Shown here piece after piece: positions 7,773 to 15,284 of a DNA stretch of 33,223 bases (position 1 is the first letter of the stretch; every line of letters begins with the position of its first letter). Location of the stretch: positions 1 to 33,223 of the IMG/VR virus record IMGVR_UViG_3300034522_000044, one strand, 5' to 3'. The position numbers and the translations under genes were made by a program. The DNA comes from a virus. The notes beneath the pieces were generated by a model. That model searched no databases and was not told where the DNA came from. It was given only the letters and a program-made list of their open reading frames with translations.

Positions 7773-8402
7773 TCAAGGCCTATTACTTGTTCCGCAGTTC
7801 TGGCAGTCTTCCCGATAGCGTTGCGCGTCGCTTATGAACCTGCCGCAACCATCGCAGTTGAACATCATCATTCGCGGCTTTTGCGGTTTCGCCAGCTTTA
7901 TGCCGGTGCCTCGCAAGGCCTCCTTGATATTCACGTCGTCGCGTTCAACCAAACGGCGTGCAAACTTATCGATGTATGGTTTAGGCCACACTATGGCGCC
8001 TGTCTGGCCCAGCTTTCCGATCCAAGTAATGGTGTGCGCCCTTGGCACTACCACTGCTTTTGACAGGTCGCTAGTGAATATGCCGTCATCACAAAGCCAA
8101 ATCAGGTTATTGCCGTTCCAGCACTGCGGCTTTTGGATGTAAAACTCTGCTGCGTCAGGGGGCTGGTCCAGCGCCTCACTCAGCGTCACATATTGGCAGT
8201 CAACACCTAATCGCGCCCTGGCATCCACGTAGGCCTTGGGCCACGGTATGTCCATGTCGCGGTGATCGCAGGCGCCGTCCCTGGTGAATACCTGGGCTTT
8301 AGCCAGGTCGGTCACATATCCAGAGCCGCCCACGCCCCAGAACGACAGGCCGTCGCCGACATAAGCATGGCTCCGGCTGTCCTGTAGATAAAACTGATCC
8401 AT
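7773..8402 (-). CDS. Hypothetical protein with duplicated domain and C-terminal zinc ribbon
   Basis: 209 residues. Residues about 4-78 and 87-163 are two copies of one module: FYLQD...VTDLAKAQVF...WPKAYVDAR...VTLSEAL matches FYIQK...FTSDLSKAVVV...WPKPYIDKF...VNIKEAL. A zinc ribbon closes the protein (Cys183, Cys186, Cys200, Cys203 in CDGCG and CQNCG). It is probably a cytoplasmic protein interacting with nucleic acid or protein. Its leader carries one copy of the 55-bp repeat also found before ndpA. Function unknown. Confidence 0.7.
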   Translation of the reverse strand: MDQFYLQDSRSHAYVGDGLSFWGVGGSGYVTDLAKAQVFTRDGACDHRDMDIPWPKAYVDARARLGVDCQYVTLSEALDQPPDAAEFYIQKPQCWNGNNLIWLCDDGIFTSDLSKAVVVPRAHTITWIGKLGQTGAIVWPKPYIDKFARRLVERDDVNIKEALRGTGIKLAKPQKPRMMMFNCDGCGRFISDAQRYREDCQNCGTSNRP

Positions 8403-8415
8403 GGATCATCTCCAG

Positions 8416-8470
8416 TTAGGCGCCGCCCTCCGGCTTCCGGTGGTGGCAATTTGGTTTTGGTTGGGGTATT
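8416..8470. repeat. 55-bp intergenic repeat, copy 1
   Basis: Matches 9890-9944 at 49 of 55 positions by my count. It contains GGTGGTGGCAATTTGG and TTGGGGTATT. It lies between divergent genes: 14 bases before the ATG of the 7773-8402 gene and 36 bases before the plus-strand gene at 8506. Probably a regulatory element (promoter, operator or RNA leader); no clean -10/-35 pair is visible. Confidence 0.8.
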
Positions 8471-8505
8471 GATAGTCGGCCCATGACGGGCATAAGGAGT
8501 TGAAA

Positions 8506-8784
8506 ATGGAAATAACTTCTGTCAAACACACCATTAAGCTGAGCACTGACGACATGTCGGGCTGCGCGTTTTGCAGTCAGAGCTTTGGTACATCCCTGGA
8601 CTGGGATATCAATCACCTAATTCAGGCTCACGGCGGCAAGCTCCTCCATGTCGGCACTCAATCACTGAATGTTGCAGACGAGCCAGCGTACTATTCAACA
8701 GTGGCATTGGTTGGCTTCGATGAGGCGCCTCCGGCGAGGGAGCCGTCGGTTCGTTTCACGACTCAGCTACCTCCCGGCGCTTAA
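8506..8784 (+). CDS. Small C2H2-type zinc finger protein
   Basis: 92 residues from ATG at 8506, chosen because AAGGAG lies 6 bases upstream. Residues 20-42 show a classical finger: C20-x2-C23-x13-H37-x4-H42 (CAFC ... HLIQAH) with hydrophobic Phe and Leu at the expected places. Eukaryotic-style C2H2 fingers are uncommon in bacteria but are known in Ros/MucR and in phage proteins. It could bind DNA or a host protein. The remaining residues form an unrecognised beta-rich tail. Lone plus-strand gene directly after the 55-bp repeat. Confidence 0.65.
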   Translation: MEITSVKHTIKLSTDDMSGCAFCSQSFGTSLDWDINHLIQAHGGKLLHVGTQSLNVADEPAYYSTVALVGFDEAPPAREPSVRFTTQLPPGA

Positions 8785-8881
8785 TCTCTTTAAGTTCCTC
8801 ACGCTGCTGCGCAATATCTAATTTCCGCACCACGTTTTCACCAATCACGATTTCGTGGCGCGGATAATCAGGCCCCTGCAC
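8756..8881 (-). CDS. Small basic helical protein after ndpA
   Basis: 41 residues from GTG at 8881, which lies inside the 3' end of the nucleoid-protein gene; the frame is closed by a stop just upstream, fixing the start. The sequence includes [20 protein letters not shown] then [17 protein letters not shown], a charged helix. It fills an otherwise empty 90-base gap and overlaps the convergent 8506 gene by 29 bases. Protein-like composition and coupling to the upstream gene support it, but it is short and has no known family. Confidence 0.45.
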   Translation of the reverse strand: MQGPDYPRHEIVIGENVVRKLDIAQQREELKEIKRREVAES

Positions 8882-9875
8882 GTTTCAGTTGATCAGTGAG
8901 CTGCGTCGGCAGATTCCGCAGCGTCAGCGTGCCCCCAGCCTGGTCAAACTCGATCATGTCGCCCAGCAGGTGGGCCTCGAAGCTGATCGACATGCCTACT
9001 GTCCGGCCGGTGAACCGCCGGAATTTGTTGATCGTCTTTTTATCCGGTGGCAGGGTGTCGGAAATGCTGTAATCCTTTGCCTTGATGAAGTCGTAGAAGC
9101 ACTTCGGCCGGTCTTCGTCGATCAGGCCCGACAGCTCGTCGAGCGTGATCGGCTCCCCGATTTTGGCCTGGGCCATTGAATAGTTGACCAAGGTGGCCGT
9201 CTTCTCACGTGCCGCCTCATCGACCATGTCCTCGCTCTCAACAAAGTCGCTGAAGGCCTTCAACAGCGTGCGGGTTTCGCCCGGGCCGTCGATTCCTTCC
9301 TGGCAGCCGATGAAATCGCGAAAGTACTCGTTGAACTTGCGGCCCTGCTTGCCCTTGAGGTAGGAGATGTATTGCAGCGAACGCGGGTTGTTCTGCCATT
9401 CGCTGATATTGATCCGCGCGGCCAAGCGGATGTGGTCCAGGTCCAGGCGCTTCACTGTCATCAGGTGGAGTTCATCGGTCATGGTCACCGCTTCTGTTTC
9501 CTGCACCAGGGCGATGACCAGGTAATCGGTCATACCTTGCTGGTAATGGCAGAAGAGCGCGTGCCCACCGGTGGAAAGGTTCGATTCTTCCATCAGCTTG
9601 GTCAGGTGTTCGACAGCGGTGGTGCTGAACTCCAAGAAGGTGGAGCCGCCGGCCAGGTACTTGCTCAGCCAGCCGCTGAGGGGATACGCACCCGACTCGG
9701 CGTGAAAGAACCCCCAGGCCTTGCCGGCGGTGGCGTTGTAGTTTTCGTTGAACTGCTGCATCAGATCGTCGCGGGCCTGGCTTTCGACCTGCTCGGAGGC
9801 GCCCAAGAACAGCACAGCCGGGCTACCGTCGGGCTTCTTGTCGATTTTGTGGATGACACTGTGGCGAATGGGCAT
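8868..9875 (-). CDS. ndpA: Nucleoid-associated protein NdpA/YejK family
   Basis: 335 residues from [20 protein letters not shown], the same length as E. coli YejK; the upstream 28-residue extension lacks support, while GAGGT precedes this ATG. The start ([12 protein letters not shown]), the middle ([19 protein letters not shown]) and the end ([22 protein letters not shown]) are typical of the 37-kDa nucleoid-associated family. The chromosomal protein is a DNA-binding component of the nucleoid. A phage copy could compact or shield phage DNA, or interfere with host transcription or nucleoid function. It carries the second copy of the 55-bp repeat in its leader. Confidence 0.9.
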   Translation of the reverse strand: MPIRHSVIHKIDKKPDGSPAVLFLGASEQVESQARDDLMQQFNENYNATAGKAWGFFHAESGAYPLSGWLSKYLAGGSTFLEFSTTAVEHLTKLMEESNLSTGGHALFCHYQQGMTDYLVIALVQETEAVTMTDELHLMTVKRLDLDHIRLAARINISEWQNNPRSLQYISYLKGKQGRKFNEYFRDFIGCQEGIDGPGETRTLLKAFSDFVESEDMVDEAAREKTATLVNYSMAQAKIGEPITLDELSGLIDEDRPKCFYDFIKAKDYSISDTLPPDKKTINKFRRFTGRTVGMSISFEAHLLGDMIEFDQAGGTLTLRNLPTQLTDQLKRAGA

Positions 9876-9889
9876 TGCGTTTACCTCAG

Positions 9890-9944
9890 GTAGGCGCCGC
9901 TCTCCGGTGGCCGGTGGTGGCAATTTGGTTTGGGTTGGGGTATT
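9890..9944. repeat. 55-bp intergenic repeat, copy 2
   Basis: Near-identical to 8416-8470 in the same orientation. It starts 15 bases upstream of the ndpA ATG and ends 46 bases before the plus-strand gene at 9990, so both copies sit in equivalent divergent positions. Shared bases include TAGGCGCCGC, CCGGTGGTGGCAATTTGG and GGTTGGGGTATT. Confidence 0.8.
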
Positions 9945-9989
9945 ACGGATCACCGGCATGGAGCCGGATGAGTGAATGAGGAGCAGGTA

Positions 9990-10547
9990 ATGGATGGGTG
10001 GTGGTGGAACGCACTATCGGCTGTAGGAACTCTTGCGGCAGTGGTAGTTGCGCTGTGGTTTTCCGTTCAGTCTGTCAGGTTAAATGGAAGGTCAGAAAAG
10101 GATCGCTCAGAATTGGCTGCTGCGAAGATGCTCAGCCCGCTTATGACGTTAGAGCGTAAAGTGGTTACCCTATACGCGCACTTCAGTTTCGAAGGAGAAG
10201 ACTTCGTCGATCAGCATCCTAATGTTCTGTTGGAAATTCAGGAGCTTGAGGCCATGGCGAGGTCTATTTCAGTAGAAGATTTGTACCCGCTACTTCATCT
10301 CGAAGGTCACGCTGCAAAGAGGTCCGCAAGGGCTTTGGGGTTGATTCAGACTTTCTCTGACGATGCAGTTGCCATACTTCTGCATCCCTCCTGGGACCCT
10401 TCAAGAGGGCGTAAAATTATGCACAAAAGGTGGGCTGGAATGCTGGCTGAAGTCAACGATCATCTCTCGATTGCTGTTTCGGTATGTGCAGCGGCAGCTT
10501 CGACCGGAGCACCTAGGCCTATTGCCGAAGAAACATGTAGACCTTAA
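9990..10547 (+). CDS. Single-pass membrane protein, likely moron
   Basis: 185 residues from ATG at 9990; GAGGAG lies 6 bases upstream, favouring it over an earlier GTG. One transmembrane helix near the N-terminus ([20 protein letters not shown], about 7-28) is followed by a charged cytoplasmic helical domain of about 155 residues ([25 protein letters not shown]). Lone plus-strand gene, more AT-rich than the ndpA gene beside it, behind the 55-bp repeat. No family recognised. The architecture (membrane anchor plus soluble domain) parallels the 7084 gene. Confidence 0.7.
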   Translation: MDGWWWNALSAVGTLAAVVVALWFSVQSVRLNGRSEKDRSELAAAKMLSPLMTLERKVVTLYAHFSFEGEDFVDQHPNVLLEIQELEAMARSISVEDLYPLLHLEGHAAKRSARALGLIQTFSDDAVAILLHPSWDPSRGRKIMHKRWAGMLAEVNDHLSIAVSVCAAAASTGAPRPIAEETCRP

Positions 10548-10630
10548 CGCTTACGCCCCCGTTATGCTTCTTCGGCGTCTAGCCTTAATGCTTGGAGCTG
10601 GCCGATGGCGTAGAGTTCTGCCGCCACGGT

Positions 10631-10873
10631 TTATTTAACTTCGATTTTGTGGCGCGAACGGAGCGCTTCCCGCGCACCGTCTGGCCCAAGCGAATGAACA
10701 TAGCGTAGACAGCCTTCAATCACCGAAGCTTGTTCGGTGTCCGAACTCCAGGCCATGAGCTCCTCCAGCTTTTGCCGCGTTCCAAGGCGGCACCGGTGTC
10801 GCAGCTCCTTCTCGTCGAACTTGATCCGCTTCAACGCGGCCTTCGCCGATCGTTCTTGTTCACTCTTGGCCAT
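10631..10873 (-). CDS. Small ribbon-helix-helix-like protein
   Basis: 80 residues with AGAGGT before the ATG. A basic start (MAKSEQERSAKAALKRIKF) leads into a strand (ELRHRCRLG), helix A (TRQKLEELMAWSS) and helix B (EQASVIEGCLRYVHSLG), the order and spacing of Arc/MetJ-type ribbon-helix-helix DNA-binding proteins. Its role would be as a small regulator in the early operon. The domain call comes from pattern only. Confidence 0.6.
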   Translation of the reverse strand: MAKSEQERSAKAALKRIKFDEKELRHRCRLGTRQKLEELMAWSSDTEQASVIEGCLRYVHSLGPDGAREALRSRHKIEVK

Positions 10874-10942
10874 AGCCTACCTCTTCTATTCCGCTGGCCG
10901 GCAGTGCAAGCCAGGTTTGACGTTTGCGTTGCTGGGTGCGGG

Positions 10943-11413
10943 CTATGCGGCGCATGAGCCTACCTTCACCTGTTGCCAGGCGCCGACCGAAGTCAGCAAG
11001 GATGACAGTTGCGCCTCGGTTACCGTCTTTTCGCCAGGCACTGCCAGCCACCCCATACCTACTCGGTGATTCGGGTTGCAGTCCGCCTTCACTTCTTCAT
11101 AGAAGTGCTCAAGGACGTCCGAAAGCCTTTCCACCAGGTGCACGCCGTCAGGTCTGATGTCGATCGATTTCATGTACTGGGCGCCATCTTGGCGAACACA
11201 GATGCTGGCGATGTATATCGTCCAGCGGTGTGCAACATCGCAGAGCGCGTCTGAAACCGTTCTCGAAAGAATCTGCTTTCCGTTCTTCCAGTTGATCATC
11301 ACCTGCAGGCCGCTTGGATCGATGTTGATGACTGCAGCATGGTTGGTGTTGATAAGGGCCCGCATGCTGCGTTCGATCTGAACGCGCCGATTGCACGGCT
11401 TGCGCTTGCTCAT
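10943..11413 (-). CDS. Conserved phage hypothetical protein
   Basis: 156 residues, starting MSKRKPCNRRVQIERSMRAL. A basic N-terminus is followed by beta-rich sequence (AAVINIDPSGLQVMINWKNG, QYMKSIDIRPDGVHLV) and a helical tail. It overlaps the upstream gene by four bases (ATGA at 11410-11413), so it is cotranslated with that gene and Gp157. No catalytic motif is visible and the function is not recognised. Confidence 0.7.
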   Translation of the reverse strand: MSKRKPCNRRVQIERSMRALINTNHAAVINIDPSGLQVMINWKNGKQILSRTVSDALCDVAHRWTIYIASICVRQDGAQYMKSIDIRPDGVHLVERLSDVLEHFYEEVKADCNPNHRVGMGWLAVPGEKTVTEAQLSSLLTSVGAWQQVKVGSCAA

Positions 11414-11655
11414 AATGCCTCCGCGAGTTTGCGCAGCGCCTTACGTTCTGCCGCTGTGATAGGCGGCTTGCGGCGCTTGAGTATGGTTTCGGGATCGATC
11501 TTGGTGGAGCGGTGCGGTGGCGGCGGGTTGATTGATGGGCTCTTGCCTTGGTAGATCGTCCCGCCGGCGGCCAGGAACTGTGCGGTACGTTCCGCGATTG
11601 AATCAAGGTGCTGCCGCTGTTCCTCGACCAGGCTTAGGTGGTTGCTGACGTACAT
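11410..11655 (-). CDS. Small hypothetical phage protein
   Basis: 81 residues from MYVSNHLSLVEEQRQHLDSI; GAGGT 6 bases upstream decides this start against a longer frame. A helical first half is followed by a Pro-rich linker (SINPPPPH) and a basic end (KRRKPPITAAERKALRKL). It lies 7 bases after the Gp157 gene in the recombination cluster, so a role in that module is possible. No family recognised. Confidence 0.65.
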   Translation of the reverse strand: MYVSNHLSLVEEQRQHLDSIAERTAQFLAAGGTIYQGKSPSINPPPPHRSTKIDPETILKRRKPPITAAERKALRKLAEAL

Positions 11656-11662
11656 GGCGACC

Positions 11663-12226
11663 TCACTTGATTCGGATCGAACTATCGCCGCGCTCCAAGT
11701 GAGCCCAGGTAGGTTCGGGTAAAAGTTCGTGTTCAGCGTCTTCACCGGCTGCCATGCGCTTGCGCACCGCTTCGTTATGCTCGCGTATCTCCTTGAGCTT
11801 GGCGGCAATGGCCTTTTTATCCGGAGCAATGCTCGACTTCACAGTGGTCAGTTCGTCCGGCACTGCATCTTCGTTGTCCACGATCACCCGCTCGCTGCCC
11901 ATGGCCAGCGTGACGGTGAAGAGCGGACGCTTGATCGACTTGATGTTTGCGGCTTCCATGTTGCTGCGCAGGTAGTCGCCGATCTGCGACACGCTGTTGG
12001 ACTTGATCCGCTTGAGTTCAGCCAGGCGCTCGATTTCGTTGTCGATAGCCGTCACGTCGCTTTCAATGTTCCGGCGCAACATGACGATCTTGTCAGCCTT
12101 ATCGTTGAAGTCGCCTTGCACTTCGTCCATGGCGTGCTGCAGGGCCTCTTTCAGGCCCTCATCATCGGTATCGGCCATGGCCTGAAGTTCGGCGAGTTTG
12201 CCGGTGAGTGCGTAGAGTTGGGTCAT
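11663..12226 (-). CDS. Siphovirus Gp157 family protein
   Basis: 187 residues. The N-terminal half is a long coiled coil (MADTDDEGLKEALQHAMDEV, then DFNDKADKIVMLRRNIESD and an IKSNSVSQIGDYLRSNMEAA stretch). A short beta domain follows (LFTVTLAMGSERVIVDNED, PDELTTVKSSIAPDK). This is the layout of the Gp157 family first described in Streptococcus thermophilus phage, where its expression gave phage resistance; in many phages it sits beside single-strand annealing proteins. It overlaps the annealing gene by four bases. Probable accessory to recombination or replication. Confidence 0.85.
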   Translation of the reverse strand: MTQLYALTGKLAELQAMADTDDEGLKEALQHAMDEVQGDFNDKADKIVMLRRNIESDVTAIDNEIERLAELKRIKSNSVSQIGDYLRSNMEAANIKSIKRPLFTVTLAMGSERVIVDNEDAVPDELTTVKSSIAPDKKAIAAKLKEIREHNEAVRKRMAAGEDAEHELLPEPTWAHLERGDSSIRIK

Positions 12227-12966
12227 GCTGCGGCCTCCGTGCCTTTTTCAAGCACAGCTTTGCGCTCCTCGAATGCTCGAGTGATTCGCGCGATGAAGGT
12301 GGGTTCGTTGCGACGAGTTGCCTCGCGGATGTATTTCACGTTCAGAAGCTTGAGTTCGTGAGTCGTGACGGCCTTGCCAATGGTTTCGACCGCTGAGGCA
12401 AGCCAGTCGACACGCTCTTGTTTTTGGCGAAGTATCTCGGCGTCCTTGTCCTCGGCTTTTTCAAGCTTGAATTCTTCGGTGATGGTGTCGACGTAGGTCG
12501 GATCGTCAAACATGCCCATGTAGATGTCGGCGGCGAACCCCAACGGCTGCAGGCATTTACCGATGGCGTCCGTCAGCGATTTTTTCGCTGCGTCCCAGTC
12601 AGTAAGAATCTTTCCCTGCTGCAGGTAGATAAATGGCGTATGGCCGTAGTGCTGAACCGTGCATTTTTGCCCGGCGTTGCCCAGGTACCAAAGCTCGATT
12701 TTTACGGTGTGCAGCTTCGCGCAGATCATTGGAGCCTCTGGCCACTCTTTAGTGGGCGCCTGAAGCGGTGCACCTTCGTCAAATCGATCCTCAAGGACAT
12801 TCCAACCCCAACCCTCACCGCATGGTCCGAAAATCTCTGTTGCCTTGCGCATGAGGTAGGTTGGCCTGATCGCAGTGCCCTTAAAGCCACCCGCGCCAGT
12901 GTATTTTTTAGTAGCGTCAGGGTCGGTTGTGTTAACCTGGTCCCAAATTCTCGTGTTCTCGGACAT
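12223..12966 (-). CDS. Rad52-like single-strand annealing protein
   Basis: 247 residues. The fold signature is visible: GGFKGTAIRPTYLMRKATEI, FGPCGEGWGW, a beta hairpin with KIELWY and QHYGHTPFIYL, then SLTDAIGKCLQPLGFAADIY followed by MGMFDDPTYV. This matches the Rad52-superfamily annealing proteins of phages (DUF1071/Sak3-like group is my best guess). It would coat single-stranded ends and pair complementary strands in phage recombination. The C-terminal helical tail likely mediates oligomer or partner contacts. The start ATG shares one base with the stop of the GHKL gene (TAATG), so the two are coupled. Subfamily uncertain. Confidence 0.8.
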   Translation of the reverse strand: MSENTRIWDQVNTTDPDATKKYTGAGGFKGTAIRPTYLMRKATEIFGPCGEGWGWNVLEDRFDEGAPLQAPTKEWPEAPMICAKLHTVKIELWYLGNAGQKCTVQHYGHTPFIYLQQGKILTDWDAAKKSLTDAIGKCLQPLGFAADIYMGMFDDPTYVDTITEEFKLEKAEDKDAEILRQKQERVDWLASAVETIGKAVTTHELKLLNVKYIREATRRNEPTFIARITRAFEERKAVLEKGTEAAA

Positions 12967-14060
12967 TACTTATTCCTCCAGCCGTCAGCGCGCTTGACCA
13001 GTTCCTTGAAGGCAGTCGACGGCAGCCTGCTCATGTATTTTTTGTTGTCGCGATACCATTCTTCCAGGGCGGCTTTGGGCGTCTGGATGGCAACGACGTG
13101 GGAGACCTGTTGCTTGTACGAAGTCGAGTTTGAAACCTGAGAGTGGAAGGTCCGGCTCACCACTACAGTGTTGGTCATTCCCTGCTTGACCAGGTTGTTC
13201 AGTTCTTCCTGGGATTGAACGGCAATGGCACCAGGGTGCTTCTGCTGGAACAACCGGTAGCAGGCCTCCCGTACAAGCTCGGTACTGCCGTACTCGACAT
13301 ATTCAACGTCAGGAATACCAGCCTCGATCTTCTCCGCCACCTCATCCAAGCGCCCGGTGTCAATCCAGGCGTTTTTCGACACCTGTTTCAAATCCCATCC
13401 GCTAACCGTTTGGCGGTCTCGCTCAAGCTGCAGATGCTCGGGGAGAATGTCATAGCCGTAGGTCAGATCGGTGTCGCATACGAAGAGGGTGCCGACGTAC
13501 AGCTTGCCGGGCCGGGAGGGCAGGATATGGCCGTATTTGGTACCGATGACGTCGCTCATTGGCGGCTGCATACGCAGGCACATGTTCCGGATTTCCGTTT
13601 CGTCTTCCTCGGTGAGGCCGGAGACAACGAACTCAACGCCCTGATTCTGCCTATGTGCCGGCGCCTCGTTGATGCACAGCACCTCCGCGTCGAACTGGTC
13701 GCTATGCCGGAACTCAGGCACCCACTGCTTATTGCCATTCCAGACCTTCACGTCGTACCCGTTCCGGGTCAATACCAACAGGGCGATTTTGTAGCCCTCG
13801 CCGAAGCTGCCGATGGCATCGGGGCGGTCGGACTTAGACGTGCTGCCTAGAACCAGGGTGCTGGCCTCCAGCCTTGCAAAGCGGCTGGTGATGAACAGCT
13901 GGCCGTTGGCGAAGGCGTATTCGAAAGGCGACTCGCTATCCAGCGCGTTCTGCACCAACTCCCGGATGGCTTCTTTCAGGCCCCAATGGCGGACGTAATC
14001 GCGGGACAGGGGAAGTTCGTAGGACTTGGACCGGATGCGATCTGCAATAGCTGCGAGCAT
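12966..14060 (-). CDS. GHKL-type ATPase
   Basis: 364 residues. It carries the Bergerat ATP-binding fold: N-box with Glu34 and Asn38 in AIRELVQNALDSE (31-43), then a G-box GSFGEGYKIALL (84-95), with LEASTLVLGSTSKSD between as the lid region. This fold is shared by Hsp90, MutL, gyrase B and histidine kinases; no histidine-kinase or gyrase domain follows. The rest (100-364) is unrecognised and includes beta-rich sequence (GVEFVVSGL, GKLYVGTLFVC). GGGAG precedes the ATG. Close coupling to the annealing protein suggests an ATP-driven role in recombination or repair, but that is inference. Confidence 0.75.
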   Translation of the reverse strand: MLAAIADRIRSKSYELPLSRDYVRHWGLKEAIRELVQNALDSESPFEYAFANGQLFITSRFARLEASTLVLGSTSKSDRPDAIGSFGEGYKIALLVLTRNGYDVKVWNGNKQWVPEFRHSDQFDAEVLCINEAPAHRQNQGVEFVVSGLTEEDETEIRNMCLRMQPPMSDVIGTKYGHILPSRPGKLYVGTLFVCDTDLTYGYDILPEHLQLERDRQTVSGWDLKQVSKNAWIDTGRLDEVAEKIEAGIPDVEYVEYGSTELVREACYRLFQQKHPGAIAVQSQEELNNLVKQGMTNTVVVSRTFHSQVSNSTSYKQQVSHVVAIQTPKAALEEWYRDNKKYMSRLPSTAFKELVKRADGWRNK

Positions 14061-14105
14061 GGCAATACTCCCGCGCCATCCTTGCGGGGCGCTGTGATGT
14101 GTTGG

Positions 14106-14222
14106 TTATTGAGTGATTCGATCAGCGAGGGCGCTGAGCAACATCAGAAAGGTGCAGACGGAGAGGGCAGAGAAGGAACCGCGCCAGATCAGCATGCGCC
14201 TGGTGCGCTGGTGGGGAGTCAA
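14106..14222 (-). CDS. Small single-helix membrane protein with TTG start
   Basis: 38 residues if started at the TTG that overlaps the upstream stop (TTGA at 14219-14222); an internal ATG at 14195 would give 29 residues. A basic head (TPHQRTRRMLIWR) leads into one hydrophobic helix (SALSVCTFLMLLSALADRIT), so the N-terminus should stay in the cytoplasm. The stop-start overlap suggests translation by coupling. No family recognised. Confidence 0.5.
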   Translation of the reverse strand: MTPHQRTRRMLIWRGSFSALSVCTFLMLLSALADRITQ

Positions 14223-14413
14223 GGCCGAACCCTCACCGCGATGCGACCACCCTTCATGGTTGGCGCCAGGCGCTGTGGCAGATCCCGCACCAGGTCTTCA
14301 CGCTTGCGGCCGATGAGCTCGTTGAAGGGAAGGCCGAAGCCCAGGATGGCAATGTGGCGCTCGATGTCGTCGAGCTGCTCGTCGATCAACGATTTAACCG
14401 GTGCCGTGGCCAT
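14219..14413 (-). CDS. Small hypothetical phage protein
   Basis: 64 residues with a strong AAGGAGG ribosome site 6 bases before the ATG. The first half is an acidic helix (VKSLIDEQLDDIERHIAILG), the second is basic (RKREDLVRDLPQRLAPTMKG). It overlaps the upstream gene by 28 bases in another frame. Probable small early regulatory or accessory protein; function unknown. Confidence 0.65.
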   Translation of the reverse strand: MATAPVKSLIDEQLDDIERHIAILGFGLPFNELIGRKREDLVRDLPQRLAPTMKGGRIAVRVRP

Positions 14414-14601
14414 GCAGCCTCCTTGCGGTGCCTGGTGATTTTCAGCAGGCGCTGGCAGTAGTGGTTGAATTCTTCGACGGTGATCGCGTCGCCGGTGAGC
14501 ATGTTGGTGATCATCCGCACCACGACGGCTTGGGCGCCGGCCTCGCTGCTGGGATGCTCAAGTGCTTCAATTGCCTCATCGATCAGGATGTGCGGACTCA
14601 T
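14386..14601 (-). CDS. Small hypothetical phage protein
   Basis: 71 residues, starting MSPHILIDEAIEALEHPSSE, with an ATGA overlap with the upstream gene. Helical, with a basic C-terminal tail (KITRHRKEAAWPRHRLNR) that overlaps the next gene. No known domain seen. Confidence 0.6.
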   Translation of the reverse strand: MSPHILIDEAIEALEHPSSEAGAQAVVVRMITNMLTGDAITVEEFNHYCQRLLKITRHRKEAAWPRHRLNR

Positions 14602-15035
14602 AGGTCGGCACCCACATCGTCTTCGCGCTCTTCCCGTTCTGCTGCTACTGCGTCTTTGGCATACGGTCTCAGCAGCGCTACAGCGATCTTCTCGACCGCT
14701 TCAATCGGGCGTTGATGGCCCAGCAGGTCGGCTGCGTGAGCCCGGGCATCGCTCTGGCTGCCGAGCATCGCCGACAGCAGTAGGCGGGCAAACGAATCAC
14801 GCTGGTCCAGGCCGTCGATCTGACGCTGGTTCAAGTAGCCCTGCAGGGCCGTGCAGAACCGGTCGAACGTCACCACGTGCGGCTGGCCGTAGCGGCGCTT
14901 CCACTTGATATCGACTCCGCACACAAGGCGCTCCGCCGAATGCACAAGCCAGTCCGTCACCTCGTCGCTCTCGCTGACCTCTGGAGGCAACTGAGCGTCG
15001 TAACGCTCCTGGCAAATTTTCAATGCTGCGTTCAT
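14598..15035 (-). CDS. Hypothetical phage protein
   Basis: 145 residues from MNAALKICQERYDAQLPPEV; GGAGG lies 7 bases upstream, which excludes the longer frame. All-helical appearance with a central WKRRYGQPHVVTFDRFCTAL segment and a charged acidic end (AAEREEREDDVGADL). First well-supported gene of the leftward operon after the leader. Family not recognised. Confidence 0.65.
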   Translation of the reverse strand: MNAALKICQERYDAQLPPEVSESDEVTDWLVHSAERLVCGVDIKWKRRYGQPHVVTFDRFCTALQGYLNQRQIDGLDQRDSFARLLLSAMLGSQSDARAHAADLLGHQRPIEAVEKIAVALLRPYAKDAVAAEREEREDDVGADL

Positions 15036-15080
15036 GGTCGCCTCCAAGGTGGCGGGTTGTTCACCTGTATTCGTCAACAC

Positions 15081-15284
15081 TCATGCCTCCCGCTGGTTGC
15101 CGATGGGCGCGGGGGAGGAGTGCTGACGTAATAGAGGCGGGGAAGGGTGCCCAGGCCCGCTACTGGCGACGGCCTGGGGTTGTTGCGTCAGCGGTGTTGG
15201 CCAATTACCCGCTGCTGATTGCAGGGCTGGCCGGTCGTCTTCGGTGCGGGCTTCGAGCTTCCTACTCACAGCGTCAAACAGCAT
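15081..15284 (-). CDS. Possible small leader-proximal gene
   Basis: 67 residues, starting MLFDAVSRKLEARTEDDRPA, then a Pro/Ser/Gln-rich low-complexity second half. The start has only a weak ribosome site, but the position (first frame after PL, 46 bases before the next gene) is where an operon leader gene would sit. Composition of the first 25 residues looks protein-like; the second half may be chance. Uncertain. Confidence 0.35.
   Translation of the reverse strand: MLFDAVSRKLEARTEDDRPALQSAAGNWPTPLTQQPQAVASSGPGHPSPPLLRQHSSPAPIGNQREA

Noticed and set aside
13143-13850. Long plus-strand open frame (235 residues)
   Set aside because: It lies fully antisense to the GHKL ATPase gene, has no ribosome site and no domain; a GC-rich shadow frame.
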